Assembly: GCF_963924675.1 (NCBI RefSeq)
Contig: NC_089238.1
Coordinates: forward strand, 42,984,879 to 43,048,878
Origin: Phocoena phocoena
Taxonomy: Eukaryota; Chordata; Mammalia; Artiodactyla; Phocoenidae
Reading direction: 5' to 3'
DNA: 64,000 nt
This document shows, piece by piece, positions 23,912 through 33,985 of this stretch. The notes beneath the pieces are model-generated. The model saw only the letters and a list, made by a program, of their open reading frames with translations, was not told the origin of the DNA and ran no database searches. Numbering within the stretch: the first letter of the stretch is position 1; the number at the start of each line of letters is the position of its first letter. The translations under genes and the position numbers were made by a program.

Positions 23912-24437
23912 TTATAAAGACAAAAGAATTGGAGGGTACTTTAGTGCAGTAGATTTTCAGCACAAACAAAATTTCCCCAAAGCAATATGGAATAATTTGT
24001 TTATATCATTGCTACAAATTCAGACTGAAGATTAAGTGGAGTCTGTTGTAGCATGGGATCTCTATTGGTGCGTCCAGTAGAATCCCATTCAAGGTATGTG
24101 TCCATTTGTAAAATTGATTTGGTCATGATTGTTTTTCCTACAGATTATAATAAAAGGATTCTTGGTTGTCTTCAACTGACTGATTGTTGATTGCTCAATC
24201 ATTCAGCATATATTTCTTGATTTGTAGTTCCTCCTCTCCACTGTTAAATTTACCATATTATATTATCACCCAGTTTAAGACTATACTGTCATTTTGTTGG
24301 AGGTTATTTTAAACCAATCTATTATTACCATTAGTGGAAGGTTTTCTGTTTGTAAGGTAATATGTTTAGTGTCTAGCCTATGGTGAAGATGAAGGGCTAA
24401 CATATGAGAGGATGCAGAAGATGAGAAAGCATTTAGA

Positions 24438-24736
24438 GGGACTTTCCTAGTGGCACAGTGGTTAAGAACTTGCCTGCCAATGCTGGGGACACAGGTTCGA
24501 GCCTTGGTCCCTGAAGATCCCACATGCCGCAGAGCAACTAAGCCCGTGCGCCACAACTACTGAGCCCGCGTACGTAGAGCCCGTGCTCTGCAACAAGAGA
24601 AGCCACCGCAATGAGAAGCTTGCGCACCACGACGAAGAGTAGCCCCCGCTCACTGCAACTAGAGAAAGCTTGTGCACAGCAATGAAGATCCAACGCAGCC
24701 AAAAATAAACAAATAAAAATAAATATATATATAAAA
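24438..24736 (+). mobile_element. CHR-type SINE, long form, plus strand
   Basis: Head gggactttcctagtggcaca, B-box-like ggttcgagcc at about 24494-24503, the long-form body with repeated accacaacta/gcgcaccacg units, and an A/T-rich tail ending in taaaa. It is flanked by the perfect 14-bp duplication agaaagcatttaga at 24424-24437 and 24737-24750. The A box is altered (tggcacagtgg). Confidence 0.95.
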
Positions 24737-25651
24737 AGAAAGCATTTAGAAATTTAGTCTGGTCGAAGTATGTATCTTTATGAAATGGGAGTATACTCTG
24801 GGTCTCTGTATTTAGAGGTTCATATTTTTCAAGCAACATTTTAGGATTATAAGGAAAACGAGGTCTTAACTAACTGATCAGCAATTACTCTACAGTTTAG
24901 TATTTCTTCTACTCATCGCTGTTGCCAGCATTCATTCTTCATGGAGTCACTTGTACCTGGGCACATTCCTAACAAGGTACCTCTCTGGCAGATTTTTGAG
25001 AAATATTCTGACCACTTTTAAACCTTATCCAATAAAAACTGTATTTATCAGTACCAACATTCAAGACATTCAAGATTGCAGTTAATAAAATAGTCTCTGT
25101 GCCGTTTTGCCAATTGTTTAATCCTCTACGATCAATTGTTACAATGATTATATTTTGGAAAACTAAATTTTCTGACCTCGGCATAGCGATATCTTGGAAG
25201 AAAACCATTTGTTATAAGACTTTCTTTGTAAAATCCTAATTAAAGGGTTATGCTCTTGGGTTATGTTGTGAGCCAAGTATGTCTGCACTCCATGTCGGGG
25301 TAGCTGGATCAGATGGCAGGTGGTATCGCCTGACTTCCACATCCCTTTAAGACTTGATAACACTAAGCTCTTCAAGCAAGCTGTGTTCTTATGGGAACAT
25401 TAAAGCACATCTTTTAAAAATATTATGTAAAGTCCTGTAACTTTACCTGTTTGCCACGAGTAAGAGTCATCAAGTTCTAAGTGGGAAATTGGGCTAGGAG
25501 TAAAGTCTTATTTACGTCGAACTTTATAGGTGACTCCCCACTGTGATTCACAATGCCATGCTGAACTATAAAAATTAGGCCCCTTAGAATAATATTTCCT
25601 ATTCTTTGATTCCCAGGTGGAGTAGGTAGGGAAGGATGCAAGTGTGTGTGT

Positions 25652-25687
25652 GGGGGGGTGGGGGGGGTGGTGCTTGGGAGGGAGGGG
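25652..25687 (+). other. G-quadruplex-forming motif
   Basis: G-runs at 25652-25658, 25660-25667, 25676-25678, 25680-25682 and 25684-25687. The first 16 bases alone supply four runs of at least three G with one-base loops, which fits the canonical G4 rule on the plus strand. Confidence 0.8.
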
Positions 25688-27305
25688 AATATAAATTGTA
25701 AGATTATGCTTCTTTTCTTGCCTTTTGACTATCTCAGTGAGAGACACCAATGGCAGATTACTCACATGACTAGGTTGTAAAATCATAGGCTTTTAATATC
25801 TGGACTATGGAGTACAGACATAACATTTAAATAAAAATAATGCAGTGTATTTATCTTCACCAAATCTTCTCTGTCCCACAGAGGATGAGAGCTGTCTCTT
25901 TAATAATGCAAAGGAGTAGTAAATTTCAAGCTGAGGATGGGCAGTAACAAGGGGAGTGATCTTCACGCTGCCCTGATGTCAGTGGAGTGCCTTAGGAGAA
26001 CACCTTATTAGTTGTAACAGGCTGGTTAGCGCCGGGTCACCTCCCTGCCTCCATCTTCCCCAGCAGGGTCACCCATCTCTGGGCTATATTTGGGAGGAAA
26101 GAAGTGAGGGGGAGGGGAAGAAATATCGTTAGAGCCTCTCTCATCTCCCCAGCGTTGAGAGCTGTTTATTTTTATTTGTTGTCCAACTGTGTGATTCTCC
26201 TTCTCCCTTCCCAATCTCTCTTTCCCTCGCTGCCCATTCTTCTCCTCTTGTCACATGTCTGCATACATTCTCTGTGTTAAGGCAAAAACACAGTTAATGG
26301 TTTTTTTCTCATCGTTTCAATTTTAGAAATCACCTGAAATAAATGTAGTTTATAAATCTGTATTTAAATGAATATTTACTGTGTTGAAAACATTAACCAG
26401 AAGAGCCCAGCGTAGCAAAGCTTCCAATTAACATAACCAACCCCCCCCAAAAAAGTGATGGAATATAGATATGCATTTATATACCTTTTACTGTCTTAAA
26501 AAATGGAGGTCAGTATATTTTGTAAATCAATCACATTTTAGAGTTGCACTTAATACATTTTCACAAAAGAAAAAGATTATCCTCTTTTTAAAAATGTATT
26601 TTTGTGCCATCTTTGATTTTTCTTTTCTATCATAGCTACCAACATCAACCCTTTCTCCTCCCTAGCCCCCATCCTCCAGCCCCCATCCTCCAGCCAAAAA
26701 TGAATGCAAAGAAATACTATTAGTCTGTCTGGTTATGTATTTTTTATGAGGCCATACAAGATGCTGCCTGACCCCTTGCAGCTCATGTTATAAGCACACT
26801 GAAGATGCTTTTCATTTGGGTTTTGCTTTTCAGCCTGGATGACCTCTATTAAATAAAAAAAAAGGAGGTGGGACTGGGGGGGAAGCCCTAATATGTGACC
26901 CCAGGGACTAGTCGCTTCAAGGATTACATTTAATTCATATGATAATATTGAAATATAACATTCCTGGGTCTCATGTTTTGGTTATTTTTCTATTTATTTC
27001 AGGAACTCATTGATGAGTCTTGTCATAGATGTTTTTCATCAATTTTGGGTAGAAACTGTAAGTTGTGAATTAGGGTCAGATTCTTAAAATTACCTTTTTC
27101 CCCTCCTTTTAGGATTCAGACCACAAATATAAAATGTCTCTCTTTTTATAGTTTCTCTGAGAGATACAGAAAAATTAATTTTTTCTGATGTGTCTGCCAA
27201 GAGTTCTGTTTCAAATAAAGAAAATTTTTATTTTGGCATTTCCTTAACTATCCTCAACAAGATCCCCAAATTCTTTATTAATGTGAATGCTAATACCTTT
27301 TAAAC

Positions 27306-27371
27306 TCCCTCCTTTCCTTCCTCCCTCCTTGCCTCTCTCCCTTCCTTCCTTCCTTCTTTCCTTCCTTCCCC
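27306..27371. repeat. CT-rich, (CCTT)n tract
   Basis: Imperfect CCTT/CCTC repeat, pyrimidine-only apart from one G near 27331. Confidence 0.9.
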
Positions 27372-28090
27372 TGCAATGTCAGTTGTACATATACAATGGT
27401 ATTCTCTCATGTGTACGTATCATGATCTAGATAATGACCCACATTTGGGTCCTTGTCCTATGATGTGTGTGTGTATATATGCTGTAACACATATTTTACA
27501 TTGTTTTTATAATTATCCTGCTTTTTATAATGCCCCTAATTAGTTACTGAATGCTCAGTTGAGTAAATTTTAAGAGACATAACTTGACCATGTATCATTT
27601 TTTTTCTTTTTACAGTGAAACGGTCATGCTATTTAAATTTAGGATTAATGTTCAAAACCAATTTGCAAAAGCATCCCTCTGGCCAGTTTTTAGAATTATA
27701 TTTCTATTAAAGTTTCTTACAATATTGGATGCCCTTTTGTCTTTGCTAATTGAAATGAACAGGTTGAGAAATGGAATTAAACTAGATGCTGTTTGTTGTA
27801 TTTAGAAAAGGTTTTTATTCCTTTCACTTAACACACGAGCACTTAATGTCTTTGAATCAGCTGCTGTTCATCAGTACTGCAGCGGTTCACTTGTCTTGGA
27901 AGGCAGGTTCCTTGGAGGGACAGTAACATTTCACTGGAGCTAATAAAGTCAATTAGGATAATATTATACAGTAGGCCACTAGAAAATCAGGTGCATTTTG
28001 CACGAATCATTCTATGTTTTTAATTCATACCAATTTTACACTTCATAAGGGATATTTAAAAGCAGCTATTATTATTAGTTACATCAGCTT

Positions 28091-28143
28091 ACGTATATAT
28101 ATATGTATATATATATATACACACACACACACGTATATATATT
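28091..28143. repeat. (TA)n-(CA)n-(TA)n compound microsatellite
   Basis: TA repeats flank a short CA run; near-symmetric acgtatatat ends at both sides. Confidence 0.92.
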
Positions 28144-28742
28144 TAAATGCTATTTTCCTTTTCCTTTTTTTTTCCTTAGTTGTTGCAAGAAAACGAAAGC
28201 AAGAAAATTTATGGACATGTTCACACATTTTCATTGCCACAAAAGTACTGATGAAAACTGATCAAAGCTTGGAAATTCATTGCAGTTGCTGAAACCCCTT
28301 CTCAAGCCAGTCCCTTATTACCTAGGTATTGGTACAAATGTGATTCAGCAAATAAAACCCCTAGCTGCCTGGCCCCCTCTGCATTCAGAGAGCAGCAAAG
28401 TGGATCCGCAATGGGGTTTTCACGATGACTCATAATTTTCCTACATTTGTTTGCATCACAATCTTAACATTTCTGACATCTGGGTTACTGGTGAAAATGT
28501 ACATATGTCTCTGTGTATACATAGAGTATGTATATTTTTGTCTTGGCTAGTCATTGTATGTGAGAGGGATGTTTGAAAAACAGGGACTCCAGGTTCTCCT
28601 TTGTAAAGCATTAAGCTGTGACCCTCCCCTCCTCTCTTCCCTCCCCCTGTAGCCCTGGACTTCATGATGCCTTCTTGACTGCTAGCTGAACATGGAGTTG
28701 TCTTTTTATTTATTTTTTTTATAAACCCAGTCACAACACAGA

Positions 28743-28756
28743 AAGAGGAGGAGGAG

Positions 28757-28815
<59 letters not shown>
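28743..28815. repeat. (GA)n purine tract
   Basis: A GGA-rich lead into roughly 28 GA units makes about 70 bases of uninterrupted purine on the plus strand. The minus-strand open frame across it (28456-28860) is a Ser/Leu low-complexity artefact. Confidence 0.97.
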
Positions 28816-28817
<2 letters not shown>

Positions 28818-28921
28818 AAAAACCCTGAAGGATGGTTCTCAAAAATTCTAAAGGAACCACAGGGAATTCCTTTTAAGAGCAACAGAAAGCAAGCTAGCTG
28901 AGGTAAGGCAGATGTGGACAG

Positions 28922-29103
28922 CCTTTCTTTTCTTCTCTTTTCTTTCCTTCCCTCTCTCTGTCTCTTTCTGTGTATGTCTCTCTCCGTTTCCTCTCTCTCT
29001 CCTCATATTCTGTCTCTTTCCCTTTACATTCATATTTCTCTCTCTCTCTCTCTCTCTCCCTCCCTCTTCCTCTTTCTCCCTCTCTCTCCCCCTCTCCTTC
29101 TCA
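28922..29103. repeat. CT-rich pyrimidine tract with (TC)n core
   Basis: Strongly pyrimidine-rich; an uninterrupted TC core lies at about 29036-29057. It is complementary in kind to the GA tract 110 bases upstream, so the two could pair intramolecularly. Confidence 0.92.
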
Positions 29104-29194
29104 AGAGCTGTTTCTTTATGGATCTGGGAGGGTAGGTGGGTGGGGAAGCTACCTAACTTCTTCCCTGCTTAAGCAATCTGAGAATGGAACTCAT

Positions 29195-29530
29195 GTGAAT
29201 ATGCAAATAGGACTGCCTGGGCCGCGTTGCTGACACGTGTATGTGTTGTATCCTTCTCCCCACCTCCCTGTCTTAGCGTCTGATCTTCAACAGATTGCTG
29301 TTGTTTCTTGTGATCACCAGCACAGCGTGCTGGAAAGAGAGATGGGGGGAGAGGTGAGGATTGGAGGGAGTGTTGTGGGACTGGAAGGCAGGAAATCAGA
29401 CATGATTGCTGTGACTTTTTTATATTAATGTGTGGCTTTTTTTCTAGCTTATTTGCATGTCAAAGTGGTGGAGGTGTGAGGGCAGAGATTAGTATGGAGA
29501 TGACATAATGATGCAATGAATTAAATGTGA
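29195..29530. promoter_or_regulatory. Candidate regulatory block with two POU octamers
   Basis: Contains ATGCAAAT (29201-29208) and its reverse complement ATTTGCAT (29451-29458), both perfect matches to the POU/Oct octamer. The second is followed by a catgtcaaag stretch and unique AT-balanced sequence to 29530. A CACGTG-like cacgtg is not present, but gacacgtgta lies near 29234. Enhancer function is an inference; there is no conservation data here. Confidence 0.3.
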
Positions 29531-29544
29531 TCACTTCTCAGAAC

Positions 29545-29585
29545 GGGGGTGAGGTGGGGGGGGAGCAGTGAGGTGGGGAGTGGGG
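29545..29585 (+). other. G-rich long-loop quadruplex motif
   Basis: G-runs at 29545-29549, 29556-29563, 29575-29578 and 29582-29585 with loops of 6, 11 and 3. The middle loop is longer than the canonical seven, so folding is less certain than for the motifs at 25652 and 32484. Confidence 0.5.
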
Positions 29586-30029
29586 TAGTCAGCAAGACAG
29601 AAGGAGTGAGAGAAAAGAGGGGAGTGCTGCTTCTGATCTTCACCACACAGTTGATTGATGTCACCAGTGCACAGAATGCATCTTTTTATTGTGATGGTGG
29701 TGATGTGGTGGTGGTGATGCTGATTGCCATGATTACACTTATCGTTAGTGTGAAATTTGAATTTTAAGTGGTCAGTGCTGGAGCTCCAGTGCACGTGATT
29801 GTTTGGTCCATCACTGCAAAACCTTTACTGTCAAAATTTAACTCTGCTCCACGTTTGCTTTTATTTAAAAAGGAGAATGCAGCATACAGGAAAGAGATGA
29901 CTAATTTGTGATGTTACACACTGGGCTGGGATACCATGGGTTTTCATGTTTCTTTAGTACTATTTTGTGTATGCAAAAAAAAAAAAAAGGCGAAATTAAA
30001 AACATGTTTATTATTACCCCCCCAAAAAA

Positions 30030-30175
30030 AATTTACGGATCGGCAGGGTGGCAAGGGTTTCAACCGTTGACGATCAAGAAAATGCAATTTCATCTCTGGC
30101 ATTCAGCGTTATCGCCCTTTAATAACAAAACCAAACCAGACTGATTACGGAACAAAGCAAATTCTCAGGCGGCTA
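30030..30175. promoter_or_regulatory. CpG-retaining block, candidate conserved element
   Basis: Eight CpG dinucleotides between 30036 and 30171 (136 bp) in otherwise CpG-poor, single-copy sequence that is neither a CpG island nor a SINE. In methylated mammalian DNA such CpGs decay quickly unless constrained, so this is a candidate conserved non-coding element. Contains tttcaaccgttgacgatcaa, ttcagcgttatcgcccttta and ctgattacgg. No ORF evidence. Confidence 0.35.
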
Positions 30176-32483
30176 GTTGCAGGTCTGAATGCAGGAGTAA
30201 AAACTGAACATTTCCCCCCCTGCTTTTGGCTATTTTGTATGCAACACCTGTAAATATGCACAAGGTAGTTGTAAAAGGATTCTTGGGGGAGGAGAGGGGA
30301 GGTTTTAATTTAAAGTCTCTGATAATTAAAAGAAGAAAAATAATATAAACACAAAGTAGAAAGGGTTTTAGACTTCGTCGATTTTTTTGTAGTAGAAGTG
30401 AAATTCATTCTGTCTGCCAGTAAGTTTTCCTCTGATTAGTCTCTTCTATCGCTTCTTTGGGAGAATGAACTTCCTGCAGTATAGACAAATCAGTATAGAA
30501 ATTTAGAACTAATTGTTATGTGTGCAATAACCCTGATGATATAAATGAGCACTTAAGAATCCAAAGAACATCACTAACATTAATTTATTGAAAAAGAAAA
30601 TCCAAAGCAACTCCATTAGTTTTTCCCTGTTATTGTTAAGGACTTTAAATGGATTTCCTAATTGGATAATTTTATTCACAAGAATAATACACAAATGGAA
30701 AACGAGCCCTCCCTCTTGGGGTGGAGGGGGTTAGTCTGCAGAAGGAGGAAGAGTCATTGTAAGAGCAACTTGTAGGAGACCTGCTAGAGTAGTGCCCTGA
30801 AGAGGAAGGTGCAGGATTCAGAGAAAAGCACCCACGTGTGAGAACTAGCAGACAAACTACGGTGGGGGCAAAGGGTGCTTTAAGCATGTTCAAGCAACAC
30901 GGTGGATAAATCCCTTTGCCTCCTTTTTGTTATTTAAAGCAGTGTCCATCATTGTTGCCCCTCTTTGGTCCCGGGCATTCCAAATTCATTCTATCCCAAG
31001 TTTTCCTAAGATAGAGCATTACATCTTTGCCCTCTTTTACTTGCTCTCATCTGCATCTTTGGCATTTTCTGTCTACCAAGTTCATCTTCTTGGAGTGGCA
31101 CGTGGGCTGGCACGATGTCTCTTCCCTTTCCCAGATGAAGGCAGCTCTGCTTACTGTAAGCTGGATCTCACCGAATGCTGTGCATGGCTACTGTTCATAG
31201 AAAAGCATCTTGTGTTCTATTCTTACACCCTTTGCCCGCCAAATACTGGGAAGGGAATCAAGACAGAGAAAAGTTCTTGAGCGCTGGTCTGTAGTGGCTT
31301 TCCTCTACACACATCAACACCTGTATCCTCATTCTCCATCTGTCCCCAGGTAGTACTGTGGCCTCTTCTACATCCTGCTTTCTCCTTGCCTTAGTCTTCT
31401 AGGCCAATAAAGAAGAAAGGCAGGGATGAGGATTGTTCCTATTGATCTGCCCAAGGGGATCATTAGGCATCCATATCAATGTACAAATCAGTGGACCTGT
31501 GTTACTAGCTTGGGCAGTCATTGCCAATTTGTTCCTATTAGATGGTGGAGCCTGGAGGTGTTTGATGAGCAGATTGGGTTTTTATCTCAGCACTAGAGAG
31601 TATGCAGGCTTGCTGCCAGACAGCACAGGTTTACAGGATTTTTGGGTAGGGGGGACAGGGATCTTTATGGGTATTGTCTTTCAGCCTGAAATCTGTCTGC
31701 ACCCTAACTAGACCTCCGAGGTAGACCCCACCCCACCCTCACCGAATCGTCTCTAGTTACTTTTAGCCCCCACTTTGCCTCCTTCAGCCCTGACATCTCT
31801 TCGGATAGCTGCCCACAGGAATATCTTCTTGAGTATTCTTTTGTAATCCTTTTCGGGACCAGCATCATTGGAATGTAGACACTTTCTCTTTTCCTTCTCC
31901 CAGCTCCTTTGCTACAAGAAGCAGTGTATTTACTGTTGAGCAGGTGACACTTTGAGCTGCTGTTTTCTCTGTAGTTCAATTAGAGAAAGTAAAAGTTAAG
32001 GTCCAGGTAATTTTGTTTGGGGAATTCTATTTACCTTTTCTCTTTGAATTGAAATCTAGAAGGAAACCTGTTCTCGTTGCCATCTTTGTAATTAAAAAAA
32101 AAAAAGAAATCTTTAAAAGCCATCTTTGTCTCTAGTATTGGGCTTTGAAAGAGCAACAACTCTGGTAAAAGCCAAGTTGTCTTGTAAGCATGTAGATTTG
32201 AAAAATAAAAATTATGTTTCCGTTGGGGAAGGGGAGGGGAACAGGATAATGAATGAATAAGCACAATTTATGCCGTTTTACTGCTGCAAGGATGACATTT
32301 CCTCTTCATTATTTTGTGAAAACCTCAATTTTAAACCTGGTTTTACTCATTCCTGACGTGAGCATTATTCAGTATAAATATCTGTCCGTTGCCAGACCAT
32401 AGTGATGCTCTCGGTGACATTTCTGCTTTATAGCTTTCAGTGGGGGGAGGAAGAGAGGCGAGGGAAGGTGGGCGGATTCAGAT

Positions 32484-32503
32484 GGGGAGGGAGGGGCCCG
32501 GGG
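32484..32503 (+). other. Canonical G-quadruplex motif in a G-rich patch
   Basis: G-runs at 32484-32487, 32489-32491, 32493-32496 and 32500-32503 with loops of 1, 1 and 3. It lies within a G-rich stretch (32441-32505, and again 32582-32602) in AT-rich surroundings. Confidence 0.85.
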
Positions 32504-33774
32504 CAACATCCACTTCCTGGGAGTTCTGTTTTTATCCTGCCCTTGAGTTTGTTACGTGTGAATAATAAACTGTTGCTCAGAGCTGGGGCTGGGGGAGGTG
32601 GGTACAGTAGCCCAACCTGAGTTGTGTACTTAGCACTTCTGTCCTTGAAAATTTGTTCATCATTCCAAAAAAGTTTTTTTTTTTTTAATATAAGCTTTCA
32701 TATTTTGAGTGTTGAAAATAAGATGGAACTCTGTTTACACTAGATACCAATTTGCAAGTGGTTTTGGCCTGTTTTTACTTAGCTAACATACTTTAGGTAA
32801 CTATTTTAAAAAAACCTGCATTTTACTTTAGAAGACTTTAAACTTAGTGATTATTACTGTTTATTAGCTTATATTTACATTTTCTCACCTGCATATTTAT
32901 CTATTTATTTTTTGTTCCTTCCCAATCCTGTTCCAATGCATCCACTCTAAGAAGCACTCATTTCAATCCATTTGATAAGAGCCTGCTTTTTTTGGTTGTG
33001 GAGTAGCTCACAGAACTTCACAGAAATACATCTGTGTGGGGTTGATATGATTTTGGGGAGTTAAACCATCTTAATTTATTATAAACCAGACAGCCAGTCA
33101 GCTTTCATCTTTACAGTGCATGGGTAGAAATCAATTTGGAGTGGACTCAGAGGAATGTTTTAAGAGTTTGTTTTGCAAATATTTATAAACCATTTTCCCT
33201 GGAGCAGAGTCCATTTTAGTATGGTCACCATACTATTAAGAACAGAGCTTATTCTGAGGAAGATGCTGCCAAAATCTGTTGTTTGTTTTATCGTGAGGGT
33301 TGGGAGTTCAGATTTGTTTTGCCACTGACATACTGTCAAAGCCAGAGATATCTGTGCGTAAGCTGGTTATTTTATTCATCCTCAGGATCCACCCCTCTCC
33401 ATTTTTTTGAACCCCATGAGAACTTTCAAACGGGTGAAACAAACAACCCAGGTGCTCACTTTGATTTTCTGCCTGAAGGACAGAAAGTGGACCTTTTTGC
33501 GTTTCTCTTTAGTAGAGAAAGGAAACCCATCATTTTCTCATCGCATAAGGGCTTATTACTTAGGGATGTTGATAGTATGCTGTAACTTTACAGAAACTTT
33601 TAATCAGTGAGAGTCTGATTGTTTAGCCAGGACATTTATAGTTTCCAATTCACCTAGCCCGGGCACCAGGGACATTACTTTGACTTCTCTTGTAGTGATA
33701 GAAAACATTTTCATTCCATAACACACTGTTTATCTATCCATATATCTCCCTGGTTTTTCTTGTTTTATTTAGTG

Positions 33775-33985
33775 TGGCTTCCTATATACCATTTCTCCAT
33801 GAAACAATTGATACATTCTCAGCGCGCTGTGTGAGTAGAAAAAAACTCCTAGATTAATGGTCAGTGTCTCACACACGCACATTTGTGTTGTGATACTACG
33901 GAGGAGCTGCGAATTACTGACAAGATCTAGAAGAATTCCTAATGCCGTCGAAGGCTTCATTTTCTCCTCGGCATGATGGATGAGG
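33775..33985. promoter_or_regulatory. CpG-retaining block, candidate conserved element
   Basis: Eight CpGs between 33823 and 33970, including agcgcgctg and gccgtcgaag, in single-copy non-island sequence. It also carries a ctagattaatgg homeodomain-type site. A regulatory role is inferred only from CpG retention and repeat absence. Confidence 0.3.

Larger units (their letters stand above)
21863..24423. other. Non-coding DNA with scattered old repeats
   Basis: No gene supported. A stretch beginning near 22525 (gatcagcatttcccaacctc) looks like the end of an ancient DNA element but I cannot name it. A MIR and a hairpin cluster are listed separately. Confidence 0.45.
24751..28742. other. Non-coding DNA, few transposons visible
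   Basis: Start of the repeat-poor part. No gene, SINE or L1 seen. Simple repeats and a G-quadruplex motif are listed separately. The sequence from 25850 to 26200 is relatively GC-balanced unique DNA. A short duplicated phrase, cccccatcctccag, occurs twice at about 26667-26693. Confidence 0.5.

Noticed and set aside
24281..24839. Minus-strand frames of 91 and 125 codons
   Set aside because: They run through the long-form CHR SINE at 24438-24736.
27306..27371. Possible CRISPR-like or structured repeat array
   Set aside because: It is a simple CCTT microsatellite with no spacers; the genome is mammalian and no array with unique spacers occurs anywhere.
28456..28860. 134-codon minus-strand frame rich in Ser and Leu
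   Set aside because: The Ser-Leu run is the (GA)n microsatellite; the remainder has no domain.
28912..29233. Three overlapping plus-strand frames rich in Ser, Leu, Phe and Pro
   Set aside because: Produced by the CT-rich tract.
29201..29458. Considered as a core promoter because of the paired octamers
   Set aside because: No TATA/initiator arrangement, CpG island or downstream exon is visible; an enhancer-type reading is more cautious.
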